A DNA stretch of 64,000 bases from Candidatus Accumulibacter sp. 66-26 (GTDB lineage Bacteria; Pseudomonadota; Gammaproteobacteria; Burkholderiales; Rhodocyclaceae), in contig MKUH01000006.1 of assembly GCA_001897745.1 (NCBI GenBank), forward strand, positions 62,001 to 126,000, given 5' to 3'. Both the position numbers and the translations under genes were made by a program. Below the pieces are notes generated by a model, which did no database searches, was not told the DNA's origin, and worked only from the letters and a program-made list of their open reading frames with translations. Shown piece by piece: positions 8,882 through 16,579 of the stretch (positions within the stretch are counted from its first letter, which is position 1; every line of letters starts with the position of its first letter).

Positions 8882-9286
8882 TCATTTTCCAGCGGCGGGT
8901 TGAGGGTTTCCCGGTTGGGGCAAGTCATCACGGCAGCGTCGTTCGTTGCAGTCAGCCGAATTGCGCTGATTGTTTTTTGCATAGCCACCGTCGTATTTGT
9001 CACGCTTGATGTCACGCTGCCGCTGATCGATGACCTCGCCCGTTTGGGCATGCACATACAGCTTGATCCGCCGGCCCGCCTGGTCGGTGGCCTTGACCTC
9101 ATAGCTGCCGCTTTCACGTTCGATCTTCTCGATATTTCGATAGCCGGCGGATTCCAATCTGGCGTGCACTTCGGGAATCGATAGCCATCTCGCTTTGTCG
9201 GTATTGGCAGAGCGAACATCCTGGGCATGACTCGAAATGGAGAAGAAAACAGTGGCAAACAATGCCGTGATGGTTAATGGTCGCAT
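8882..9286 (-). CDS. PepSY domain periplasmic protein
   Basis: A 134-aa protein with a signal peptide (MRPLTITALFATVFFSISSHAQ) and one PepSY domain (WLSIPEVHARLESAGYRNIEKIERESGSYEVKATDQAGRRIKLYVHAQTGEVID). It is followed by a Lys/Arg/Asn-rich tail with a Cys pair (DCNERRCRDD). ATG 9286 is preceded by an AGGAGGA-type ribosome site, so longer upstream starts are rejected. It lies between the DHC cytochrome and the ferric-reductase-like gene on the same strand. PepSY proteins often modulate neighbouring membrane enzymes or sensors. Confidence 0.82.
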   Translation of the reverse strand: MRPLTITALFATVFFSISSHAQDVRSANTDKARWLSIPEVHARLESAGYRNIEKIERESGSYEVKATDQAGRRIKLYVHAQTGEVIDQRQRDIKRDKYDGGYAKNNQRNSADCNERRCRDDLPQPGNPQPAAGK

Positions 9287-9323
9287 GGTGAAATCCTCCT
9301 GCTCAGGAAAGTGTCTGAAATGG

Positions 9324-9815
9324 TCATTCTTCGTAATAGCCTTGCTCTGCTGCGGTATGGCAGGCGACACAGTTCGCTTTGGTGCGCACCTCCTTGTGAC
9401 ACCACTCCCAATCAGGCACTTTGCGATGTTCGCTCACCCATTTGGGCAGTTCAGTGATGCGCTGTGGGGCGGCACCTGGCGTAACGCCTTTGAGCAATTT
9501 GCTGCTGTAGCGCTGGCCACCTGCATCACCGGCATTGGCAACGAGATAGCTCGTAATCTTCTCGGCGGTGGCCGGATCGAGGCTGGCGTTGTCGCCGAAA
9601 TGCTTGTCCAGTTCGCCCATCATGCGTTGCCAGGATCGCGCCGGGAGCATCGAGGGGGCAAAGGCCAGGTGGCAACTACCGCATTCCTCCTTGACGATCG
9701 GATCGGCCACCGGGGCAAAGAAATGGCGGTCACCGGCCTGGGCACGGGCTAATACAAGGGCAGAAAAAGCCAAGGTCACGAGGCCGATGGCAAGCGGACG
9801 ATAGGGAATGCGCAC
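9324..9815 (-). CDS. Dihaem cytochrome c (DHC family)
   Basis: A 163-aa protein with a signal peptide (ending LARAQA) and two haem sites, CGSCH (residues 45-49) and CVACH (149-153). Between them are the family hallmarks ML-ARSW-RMM-GELDKHFGDNASLD and WVSEHRKVPDWEW. DHC proteins are the physiological electron donors of SHP cytochromes in phototrophic and respiratory proteobacteria, and the SHP gene is immediately upstream (21-nt gap). It probably carries electrons from the membrane flavocytochrome encoded downstream to SHP in the periplasm. Confidence 0.88.
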   Translation of the reverse strand: MRIPYRPLAIGLVTLAFSALVLARAQAGDRHFFAPVADPIVKEECGSCHLAFAPSMLPARSWQRMMGELDKHFGDNASLDPATAEKITSYLVANAGDAGGQRYSSKLLKGVTPGAAPQRITELPKWVSEHRKVPDWEWCHKEVRTKANCVACHTAAEQGYYEE

Positions 9816-9836
9816 GGGAGTCTCCTTTGAATGGGA

Positions 9837-10238
9837 TTACTGACCGATCACGAAGGTGAGCCAGTCACCTTTCTCTTGCGGGGTACATTCGCGCCCCAAT
9901 ACTTCGGTGCAATTGCGCTTGAACCACTTTTCGACCTTGGCCGGATCGGTATAACGCGTTGGCGTCACGGACACGGCGACCGGTTCGATGGTCTTGCCGG
10001 TCAGGGCCCGTCCGGCACTCCGGGTGTCCTTGCCGTGACAGGTGGTGCAGGAAGGTGTGTCAGGCTTTCCGCCGGAAGAACTCTGCGTATGCAAGGCCTG
10101 GCCGCGTGCCGCTGAAAAGCTTGTTACCTTGGCGGCTGCCGCATACTGGGCCAGCAGGTCTTCGCGAGGACTGGCAATGGTGGAGGTACTGAGTATCATG
10201 GCAACAATTCCTGAGGTGACGACCAACATATTCTTCAT
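9837..10238 (-). CDS. SHP-type cytochrome c (DUF1924)
   Basis: A 133-aa protein with a signal peptide and a single haem site CTTCH (64-68). A C-terminal pair of cysteines (C110, C118) is preceded by Asn (KWFKRNC), matching the Asn axial ligand and disulfide of sphaeroides haem protein. SHP has an unusual sixth ligand that leaves on reduction, so it can bind O2, NO or similar small ligands. First gene of the operon SHP-DHC-PepSY-flavocytochrome. Upstream, divergent from the PepSY/two-component operon, lies a set of direct repeats (10313-10334). Confidence 0.88.
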   Translation of the reverse strand: MKNMLVVTSGIVAMILSTSTIASPREDLLAQYAAAAKVTSFSAARGQALHTQSSSGGKPDTPSCTTCHGKDTRSAGRALTGKTIEPVAVSVTPTRYTDPAKVEKWFKRNCTEVLGRECTPQEKGDWLTFVIGQ

Positions 10239-10312
10239 GCGTTTCTCCTGGCGGTTATCGGACTGTGGATCGCACTTTGCGCCACCCCGTCTGAATGAAT
10301 GCTGAATCGCTT

Positions 10313-10334
10313 GTTCATCCTACGTTCAGGTTCA
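10313..10334. promoter_or_regulatory. Putative OmpR/PhoP-type operator in divergent promoter region
   Basis: Three GTTCA half-sites at 10313, 10324 and 10330. The first two are spaced exactly 11 bp (GTTCAT-N5-GTTCAG), like PhoP boxes. They sit between the divergent SHP and PepSY/regulator operons, so one site could control both. Confidence 0.45.
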
Positions 10335-10374
10335 AAGGGCTAAAAGATCCGGCTGGAAGACTGCGGAGTTGAAG

Positions 10375-10752
10375 ATGTTGTCGAGAATCACCACCCAATG
10401 GCGTCGTACCCTGGCTAGTCTTGTTATGCTGATGACGCTGGCGTTGCCGGGGTCGGGAGTCAGCTTCGCAGCGGACAAGCCCGACCATGACCGTGCCCGT
10501 CAAGCCGTTGAGGCTGGAGATGTTCTGCCTTTACGCACGATTCTTGATCGGCTCGAACACGAGTATCCCGGCCAGGTCATGGAGGTTGAACTTGACCGCG
10601 AAAAGGGCGAGTGGGTTTATGAAGTCAAGTTATTGCGCAAAGGAGGTGTCTTGATGAAGCTGAAGATTCTCGCTCGCGACGGCACCATCCTTGGCTCTAA
10701 GGAAAAGCCGGGCAAACCGCATAAACCAAACGACCGGGGAGAGCCCCGCTGA
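10375..10752 (+). CDS. PepSY domain periplasmic protein
   Basis: A 125-aa protein with a signal peptide (about residues 1-34, ending VSFAAD). One PepSY domain follows (ARQAVEAGDVLPLRTILDRLEHEYPGQVMEVELDREKGEWVYEVKLL), then a basic, Pro-rich tail. ATG 10375 has GGAG 6 nt upstream; an in-frame TTG at 10369 is less likely. Its stop overlaps the start of the response-regulator gene by one base (TGATG), so it belongs to the regulatory operon and may act as a periplasmic accessory to the sensor kinase. Confidence 0.85.
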   Translation: MLSRITTQWRRTLASLVMLMTLALPGSGVSFAADKPDHDRARQAVEAGDVLPLRTILDRLEHEYPGQVMEVELDREKGEWVYEVKLLRKGGVLMKLKILARDGTILGSKEKPGKPHKPNDRGEPR

Positions 10753-11414
10753 TGCGCATTCTGGTTGTCGAAGACGAACCAACGCTGGCCACACAACTTG
10801 TTGAAGGCATTCAGTCGGCCGGCTATGTCGTCGATGTGGCGCATAACGGGGTCGATGGCCACTTCATGGGGGAGACCGAACCTTACGACGCCATCGTGCT
10901 CGACATTGGCCTGCCGCAGATGGATGGCATCACGGTTCTGAAGAAATGGCGTGCGGCAGGGCGTACCTTGCCGGTCCTGATCCTGACGGCACGAGACACC
11001 TGGCGGGAAAAAGTGGCCGGCATCGATGCCGGTGCGGATGACTATCTAACCAAGCCCTTTCACATGGAAGAACTGCTGGCCAGGCTTCGCGCCCTGATTC
11101 GCCGTGCCGGCGGACATGCTAGTACCGAGTTGGTTTGCGGTCCGCTGACCCTGGATACCCGCAGCAGCCGTGCCAGCGTGGATGGAACTGCCCTGACGCT
11201 GACGAGCCATGAATACCGGGTTCTCGCTTACCTGATGCACCATCCGGGTGAAATCGTCTCCCGTGCGGAACTGACCGAACATATTTACGCGCAGGATTTC
11301 GATCGTGATTCGAATACGGTCGAGGTATTCATCGCGCGCTTGCGCAAGAAATTACCGCCGGGCCTGATCGAAACCGTGCGCGGATTGGGCTACCGGCTCA
11401 ACAAAGCACAATGA
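10752..11414 (+). CDS. OmpR/PhoP-family response regulator
   Basis: A 220-aa regulator. The receiver has EDE near the start, phospho-acceptor Asp in AIVLDIGLPQMDG and Lys in DYLTKPFHMEELLARLRAL. The winged-helix DNA-binding domain (about 125-218) includes LTSHEYRVLAYLMHHPGEIVSRAELTEHIY and ends VRGLGYRL. The receiver is PhoP-like (DTWREKVAGIDAGADDYLTKPFH). Translation is coupled to the PepSY gene upstream and the kinase gene downstream (ATGA overlap). The inferred targets are the operons with 11-bp-spaced direct repeats at 6419, 7070 and 10313. Confidence 0.93.
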   Translation: MRILVVEDEPTLATQLVEGIQSAGYVVDVAHNGVDGHFMGETEPYDAIVLDIGLPQMDGITVLKKWRAAGRTLPVLILTARDTWREKVAGIDAGADDYLTKPFHMEELLARLRALIRRAGGHASTELVCGPLTLDTRSSRASVDGTALTLTSHEYRVLAYLMHHPGEIVSRAELTEHIYAQDFDRDSNTVEVFIARLRKKLPPGLIETVRGLGYRLNKAQ

Positions 11415-12790
11415 ACTTTGCCTTCTTACGCAACTCCCTGCGTATACGTCTCTTGGCGGGCACGCTCGTCTGGATCGTCATTTCGATTCTGGTTGCGGGC
11501 TGGGGGCTTGGCCAACTCTTTCATCAGCATGTCGAAGCCCAGTTCGATGTGGAACTGAAGAATCATCTGGATCAGCTAACAGCCCAACTAATTCTCGATG
11601 AGCAGAATCTGGCCCAGGTTCGATTGCTTCCGAGTGACCCGCGCCTTAACAAGCCCCTGTCCGGCCTGTATTGGCAGATCGATCGCATCTCCGCTGCGGA
11701 TGAGCAACCCGACAAGGCTGTTTTGCGTTCCCGCTCACTGTGGGATGAAACATTGACTGTCCCGGCCGATACCCCGGCGGACGGAGAGATTCATCAGCAT
11801 CGGATTGAAGGCCCCCAAGGAGTTGCTCTAAGAGTGGTGGAACGTACCGTCACCATTGACACTCACTCCCTGAGGTTGATGGTTGCGGCCAATGAAAGTC
11901 TGATGACAGAGCCTATCGAGGACTTCAAAGGCCATCTTTGGATGGCGCTGGGCATACTTGGAATGGGATTGACGCTCGCCGCTTTGATGCAGGTATTCGT
12001 CGGGCTTGCTCCACTACGTAACATGCAAAACGCCCTAGGGCGTGTCCGGCACGGAGATGCCCGAAACATGGAAGGCACCTTCCCGAACGAGATCATGCCG
12101 CTGGTGAATGAGTTCAACACGGTGCTGGCGCAAAACGCTGAAGTGGTCGAGCGTGCCCGAACGCAAGCCGGCAACCTTGCCCATGCGCTTAAAACGCCGC
12201 TGAGCGTCCTCGCCAATGCCGCCAATGCTCCCGAGAAGCGAGATGACGACTTGGCACGTCTGGTCGCATCGCAAGTCGATACCGTGCGCAAACAGGTCGA
12301 TTACCACCTGAGTCGGGCACAAGCTGCCGCATCTGTACAGGTTCCGGGCATGCGCACCGCCGTTGAACCTGTCATCCGGGGACTGGTACGGGTCATGCAA
12401 CGTGTTTATGCAGACCGTAATCTCGAATTTGCAGTTGTTTCTGCCGATGTAACCCTGGTATTTCGCGGCGAAGAGCAGGATTTGCAGGAAATGTTGGGAA
12501 ATCTGATCGACAATGCCTCCAAGTGGGCCAACTCCCGGATAGAGATTCAGGCTCGGGCCGAACAGGAGCGGCTCACGATCAGCGTCGACGACGATGGCAA
12601 GGGCATCGTCCCCGACAAGCGCGACACCGTGCTCCAACGCGGAGTTCGCGTCGACCAGCAGGTGTCTGGTAGCGGGCTGGGCCTGGCCATCGTCGACGAC
12701 TTGGCGCGCATGTATGGCGGGCAATTGACACTGGCAGACTCCCCTCTGGGGGGGCTACGGGCCAGTCTGAGTTTGCCCGGAGCGGACTGA
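11411..12790 (+). CDS. PhoQ-like sensor histidine kinase
   Basis: A 459-aa membrane kinase with two membrane helices (about 16-38 and 172-195) enclosing a periplasmic sensor domain of about 130 residues. A HAMP-like linker follows, then the H-box NLAHALKTPLSVLANAA, N-box NLIDNASKWANSRI, G1 DDGKGI and G2 GSGLGLAIVDDLARMYGG. It is the partner of the PhoP-like regulator, whose gene it overlaps by 4 nt. The signal is unknown; neighbouring PepSY and cytochrome genes suggest a metal, redox or envelope signal. Confidence 0.92.
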   Translation: MNFAFLRNSLRIRLLAGTLVWIVISILVAGWGLGQLFHQHVEAQFDVELKNHLDQLTAQLILDEQNLAQVRLLPSDPRLNKPLSGLYWQIDRISAADEQPDKAVLRSRSLWDETLTVPADTPADGEIHQHRIEGPQGVALRVVERTVTIDTHSLRLMVAANESLMTEPIEDFKGHLWMALGILGMGLTLAALMQVFVGLAPLRNMQNALGRVRHGDARNMEGTFPNEIMPLVNEFNTVLAQNAEVVERARTQAGNLAHALKTPLSVLANAANAPEKRDDDLARLVASQVDTVRKQVDYHLSRAQAAASVQVPGMRTAVEPVIRGLVRVMQRVYADRNLEFAVVSADVTLVFRGEEQDLQEMLGNLIDNASKWANSRIEIQARAEQERLTISVDDDGKGIVPDKRDTVLQRGVRVDQQVSGSGLGLAIVDDLARMYGGQLTLADSPLGGLRASLSLPGAD

Positions 12791-12868
12791 CGCACCCCGC
12801 ATGCACGCCGACGCGGAACATTTTCCGACGTGATTCGTTTCACTCAGGAGCAGTCGAAAGCGAAACGG

Positions 12869-13459
12869 ATGACAGCGGGGATCGACGATGGAGAAGATGT
12901 ACAACTTGCCGTCCGGGCCCAGATGGGGGATCGGCCGGCATTCGAGCGGCTGGTGCGACGTTACCAAGATCGGGTGTTCCGTTTCATTTTGCGTATGGTC
13001 GGTATACGCGACGAAGCTATGGACCTGGCCCAGGAAACCTTCTTAAAAGCCTATCGGGCGCTGCCCGGCTGGCGGCCGGAAGCGCGCTTTTCCACCTGGC
13101 TGTTCCAGATCGCGCGAAATGCCGCGCTCGATGCGCTGCGTCGCCGTCGCCACATCGATTTCGTCTCGCTGACGTCCGGCCCAGATGAAGAGGCCATCGA
13201 TCCGTGCGACACAGCACCTCTGCCGGAAGAACTGCTGGCGGACAAGCAGCGTATCGGCCTGCTGGAACGCGCCCTGCGCGAACTGCCCGTCGAGCAACGC
13301 GAAATCCTGCTATTGCGCGAACTGGAAGACATGAGCTACGCCGACATCGCGGCAACACTGAATATCGAGGTCGGTACCGTCAAGTCGCGCATTGCCCGCG
13401 CGCGTGTCGCCGTCCTCGCCCATTATCGACACCATGCCGGAGAGTCTTGCCATGACTGA
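12869..13459 (+). CDS. ECF-type RNA polymerase sigma factor
   Basis: A 196-aa RpoE-like sigma factor. Region 2 covers about residues 25-95 (FERLVRRYQDRVFRF, DLAQETFLKAYRALPGW, RFSTWLFQIARNAALDALRRRR). Region 4 covers about 130-185 (LPVEQREILLLRELEDMSYADIAATLNIEVGTVKSRIARAR). ATG 12869 is chosen; an in-frame GTG at 12830 would add 13 residues. The stop overlaps the anti-sigma factor start. With the anti-sigma factor and CnrX-like sensor it forms a three-component envelope signalling set. Confidence 0.92.
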   Translation: MTAGIDDGEDVQLAVRAQMGDRPAFERLVRRYQDRVFRFILRMVGIRDEAMDLAQETFLKAYRALPGWRPEARFSTWLFQIARNAALDALRRRRHIDFVSLTSGPDEEAIDPCDTAPLPEELLADKQRIGLLERALRELPVEQREILLLRELEDMSYADIAATLNIEVGTVKSRIARARVAVLAHYRHHAGESCHD

Positions 13460-13910
13460 CCCCGTCCGCCCGCACCTGCCGGACATGATTCGCCTCTCGG
13501 GCTATCTGGATGGTGAACTCGACGGCGCCACGCAGCGCGAAATGGAAACGCATCTAGCGGCGTGCCCGCCCTGCGCGGAGCGTCTCGCCGAACTACGGGC
13601 GCTGACGGCCGCTTTCGACGCACTGCCGCAGGACACGTTGGGCTTCGACCTGGCCGGCATGATTGCGGGCCGGCTCGCCGCCGCACCACGCCCGTCACCA
13701 GAGCGGCCAGCACCGCGCTGGTGGGGTTTGCTGCCGGCCTCCCTCGGCGCGGCGGCTGCCCTTACGCTCGGCACCGGCATAGGCTCGGTGCTGATCGGCG
13801 GCGGTGCGGCCATGCCGCGCATGGCGGCGATGAGCGTGTTCGACACGCTGCCGCCGGGCGGTCTCTGCCTCGGCCCGGATTCTTGCTACAGCAAGGGAGC
13901 CAGAAAATGA
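13452..13910 (+). CDS. Anti-sigma factor with N-terminal zinc-finger
   Basis: A 152-aa protein. The N-terminal anti-sigma domain has the Zn-type motif METHLAACPPCAERL (HxxxCxxC). A central membrane segment (LPASLGAAAALTLGTGIGSVLIGG) and a short periplasmic tail follow. ATG 13452 overlaps the sigma gene by 8 nt, and the stop overlaps the next gene (ATGA), so the three proteins are translationally coupled. It should hold the upstream ECF sigma factor inactive until the periplasmic signal arrives. Confidence 0.85.
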   Translation: MTDPVRPHLPDMIRLSGYLDGELDGATQREMETHLAACPPCAERLAELRALTAAFDALPQDTLGFDLAGMIAGRLAAAPRPSPERPAPRWWGLLPASLGAAAALTLGTGIGSVLIGGGAAMPRMAAMSVFDTLPPGGLCLGPDSCYSKGARK

Positions 13911-14350
13911 AATCCACCGTCCTGCGGGTTCTGCTCGCCGTTTCGCTGCTGGTCAACTTGGGCGTAATCGGCGCCGTCGCTTACCGCATGGCCAACAAGG
14001 ACAGTTTTCCCGGCCTGCCGCGCTATCTCGAATTGAGCGCGGATCAGGTGCGCGACTGGCACGCCTCGGAACAGGGTTTTCTCATGCAACTCGGCACCAG
14101 CGCCGAAGCCATTCGCACACATCGCGACCGCATGATCCATGCGATTTTCGCCGACACACCAGACCCGGCGCTGATCGATGCCGAGCGCATCGCAATTGCG
14201 CACTTGCAGGACGAACAGCAGAAACGGGTGATCCAGCAGTTGCTGCGCGAACGAGAACTGCTCACTCTGACGCAGCGTACAAAACTGGCGCAACTGCTGC
14301 TCGACCAGCCAGCCGGGCTGTCGACCATCGAACTTTTGCACCGCGATTGA
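13907..14350 (+). CDS. Periplasmic metal-sensor/CpxP-like protein (CnrX-like)
   Basis: A 147-aa protein with one N-terminal membrane segment (VLRVLLAVSLLVNLGVIGAVAY) and a long helical periplasmic part of the Metal_resist/CpxP/CnrX type. Potential metal ligands are DWHASEQGF, MQ, THRDRMIHAIF and the terminal LLHRD. In CnrYXH the X protein senses Co/Ni and releases the sigma factor from the anti-sigma factor; gene order (sigma, anti-sigma, X-like) fits that logic. No efflux pump is encoded next to it, which is unusual for a cnr-type locus. Confidence 0.75.
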   Translation: MKSTVLRVLLAVSLLVNLGVIGAVAYRMANKDSFPGLPRYLELSADQVRDWHASEQGFLMQLGTSAEAIRTHRDRMIHAIFADTPDPALIDAERIAIAHLQDEQQKRVIQQLLRERELLTLTQRTKLAQLLLDQPAGLSTIELLHRD

Positions 14351-14443
14351 CGCAGGTGTGGAACATTTCTCTCCGCCAATCGTTGAAGCAGGAAGGCCGA
14401 CAAGCGCTGGCCCCTTCAACCATCAGACTGGAGAATCGAGAAC

Positions 14444-14932
14444 ATGAAACAAAACATCCTGACCGCCTTGATCGTGCTTTCCCTAGGTGTCGGCGGATCG
14501 GCTCTTGCCGCGAATAACGCGGCGCATGACCACAGACACGATCACGGCGGGAAACCGGCGACTCTGCAACTGAATGCCGGCAAAAAATGGGAAACCGATG
14601 CGCCGCTGCGCAAGGCGATCGGCGAGATTCGCCAGTCGATGGCGGCATCGCTAGATGCCATCCACAACAACCGCCTGCCGGCAAAAGACTACAGCGCCCT
14701 TGCGCACAAGGTGGAAAGTGCCGTCGGCGATATCGTGGCCAATTGCAAGTTGGGAACGCAGGCCGACGAGCAACTGCACATCATCATCGCCGACCTGCTC
14801 GCCGGCGCAGAGCAAATGGCGGGCAAGGTGAAGCAGGCCAAGCTCATGGACGGTGCGGTCAAGGTTATCGGCGCGCTCGACAACTACGGCAAGTATTTCG
14901 ACGATCCTGGCTACCAGCCAATCGCGCACTGA
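14444..14932 (+). CDS. His-rich periplasmic protein of unknown function
   Basis: A 162-aa protein with a signal peptide (ending SALAAN). A His-rich stretch HDHRHDHGG immediately follows, then a helical domain (KWETDAPLRKAIGEIRQSMAASLDAIHNN, IVANCKLGTQADEQLHIIIADLLAGAEQM). The ribosome site GGAG precedes ATG. It lies 93 nt downstream of the CnrX-like gene on the same strand, so it may be a target or an accessory metal-binding protein of the ECF system. It also resembles the helical periplasmic proteins often found with copper- or metal-response genes. No function is established. Confidence 0.75.
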   Translation: MKQNILTALIVLSLGVGGSALAANNAAHDHRHDHGGKPATLQLNAGKKWETDAPLRKAIGEIRQSMAASLDAIHNNRLPAKDYSALAHKVESAVGDIVANCKLGTQADEQLHIIIADLLAGAEQMAGKVKQAKLMDGAVKVIGALDNYGKYFDDPGYQPIAH

Positions 14933-15155
14933 GGGCAGGGGCGGGGCGCGACAAGCCGCCGTCCCGCCGGCACCGACTTTTAGTTAGATCGGCCGTACTT
15001 CAGGTAACCGGCACATTGCTGCCCAAGTTTGGACACAGGCTCAATGGCCGGAGTGGCCGAGGTGAAGTCAGTGGTCGACTGCTCAATAACTGCCACCTGG
15101 TATAAATTGTGGGTTGAGATATCCTCTTGCAGTGCCTTTTGATTGGAGAGCGCCC

Positions 15156-15383
15156 TTGAATCTTCTGGATACCGTCGCGCTGGTTGTGGATGCGAGGGGC
15201 AGGTCTATGGATGACCAAGAAGTATGTTTGTTGCGTGGCCAGGTTGGAACAGTGATTGAAGCCAGAGACGCGGAAGTGGTGATTGTCGAGTTCGCGGGGA
15301 TAGATGGCGTGGCATATGCTCTTGCATCTGTTGCTTGCTCGAATTTGCTCCGGTTACATCATGAAAAAGCTGTGGTGCTTTAG
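15156..15383 (+). CDS. DUF4926 domain protein
   Basis: A 75-aa protein matching the DUF4926 pattern: LLDTVALVVD at the start, LLRGQVGTVIE in the centre, and EVVIVEFAGIDGVAYALASV near the end, an SH3-like small beta domain. The TTG at 15156 is chosen because GGAGAG lies 5 nt upstream and the family begins at this point. The family often occurs as single small cargo genes, sometimes next to toxin-like genes; none is visible here. A terminator hairpin follows 15 nt after the stop. Confidence 0.7.
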   Translation: MNLLDTVALVVDARGRSMDDQEVCLLRGQVGTVIEARDAEVVIVEFAGIDGVAYALASVACSNLLRLHHEKAVVL

Positions 15384-15398
15384 TGGCTGCTTCACCTT

Positions 15399-15424
15399 AA
15401 GGGCTTGCGAAGGCGCAAGCCCTT
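15399..15424 (+). terminator. Hairpin terminator after DUF4926 gene
   Basis: 10-bp stem AAGGGCTTGC/GCAAGCCCTT with a short loop, followed by TGCTTTTTC. The T-run is modest. Confidence 0.6.
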
Positions 15425-15589
15425 TGCTTTTTCAGATCACTGGAATGGTGTAGGTTGGCCGGTGCAGCAAGCCCCAGCGCCTCAAATTTGAGCAGTCCCG
15501 GAAATTCATTGGTGTGTCAGACAGTTGGAGAGTTGCCCAACGGCCAACCCACAACCTTACCCACAGGTTTCGGGGATAAGTCTTCGCCG

Positions 15590-16261
15590 TTACAGCAAGC
15601 TTTGCTGAGGGGCATTCGACAGCAATTCTTCCGCCGGAAAGGGCAACAGGAAATCGCGGATCGCCGATGCCGGCGCCTGCAGCCAGGCGTCGTAGTGCCG
15701 CTCCGGCAGGATCACCAGCATCCGCTTTTCATCTTGGGGGCGATGGAACTGATTCATGAAGGGGTGCTGGTCAGCGTTAATGGTCAGCATGGTGAAGCTG
15801 TGAGTAAGTTCGCCATCGGGACGTCTTCGTGGTGCCCATAGGCCGGCGAATCCCATAGGCTTTCCATCGGCCCGACTGATCCGCGTGGAGATGGCCTTCC
15901 CCGTTCGCCAGTCCGGCTCGTAGAAGGCTTCGGCCGGAATGATGCAACGCCGGGCAAGACGCCAAGACTCCCGAAAGGTCGGCTTCTCGTGCGCCGTTTC
16001 AGCGCGAGCGTTGTAGGTTCGTCGGCCATACGTCTCGTCTTTGGCCCACTGCGGCACCAGGCCAAATGCTCCGGTCAGCAGTTCCCGAATGGGGGCAGCC
16101 TCGCCACCGACACCGGCTACCTCAGGTTGGCGTATGAACGGACCCGCATACCCGGGCCACACGCTCGCCTTGAGCTCGCGCAGCAAGCGTCCATCCGGAG
16201 CGACAGCGAAGAATTCACGCAGCGCGCTGGAAGAGATGATGGGGGCGTAGTTCACACACAT
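15590..16261 (-). CDS. SRAP-family (YedK/HMCES) abasic-site protein
   Basis: A 223-aa protein beginning MCVNYAP, so Cys2 becomes the N-terminal catalytic residue that links covalently to abasic sites in single-stranded DNA. Other family residues are visible: Asn84 in YNARAET, Glu115 in EAFYEP and His173 in NQFHRPQDEKRMLVIL. It protects abasic sites during replication. It is divergent from the LexA-controlled umuD operon, which makes a DNA-damage module on the island. Two hairpins (16298-16362) occupy its upstream region. Confidence 0.9.
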   Translation of the reverse strand: MCVNYAPIISSSALREFFAVAPDGRLLRELKASVWPGYAGPFIRQPEVAGVGGEAAPIRELLTGAFGLVPQWAKDETYGRRTYNARAETAHEKPTFRESWRLARRCIIPAEAFYEPDWRTGKAISTRISRADGKPMGFAGLWAPRRRPDGELTHSFTMLTINADQHPFMNQFHRPQDEKRMLVILPERHYDAWLQAPASAIRDFLLPFPAEELLSNAPQQSLL

Positions 16262-16297
16262 AGGCGCCAGCCTAACAAATCAGGCCCCAGAAAGGCG

Positions 16298-16323
16298 AAA
16301 GCCCCGCAGGGGGGCGGGGCTTT
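16298..16323. terminator. Strong GC hairpin upstream of SRAP gene (possible bidirectional terminator)
   Basis: 10-bp stem AAAGCCCCGC/GCGGGGCTTT with a 6-nt G-rich loop. A second inverted repeat, CTGACGGTC/GACCGTCAG (16324-16362), directly adjoins it. It lies 36 nt upstream of the SRAP start, so it could also act as an attenuator or as insulation between divergent genes. Confidence 0.45.
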
Positions 16324-16537
16324 CTGACGGTCATAAGGAGGAGGGGGGGCCTCGACCGTCAGCACTGTTGGGGTTGTCAGCGCATGTGCCTAATCTAAGG
16401 GTCGCCCCGCCCGAATTCAAGTAACGCTTTGCGACAGCTTGTATGGGTATGTCTCTGGCGCAGTGCGGCCTCGCCTGTGGTTCTCCCTACGCTTTCGGCC
16501 ACATCCGTTCGGCATACAGTGTTGCGCGCCTGCGGTT

Positions 16538-16557
16538 TACTGTACAAAATTACAGTA
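16538..16557 (+). promoter_or_regulatory. LexA box (SOS operator)
   Basis: TACTGT-N8-ACAGTA, a full match to the CTGT-N8-ACAG LexA operator with symmetric flanks, 22 nt upstream of the 63-aa gene that leads the umuDC operon. Confidence 0.9.
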
Positions 16558-16579
16558 TCTGGAAGCGAGGAGCCTCACC

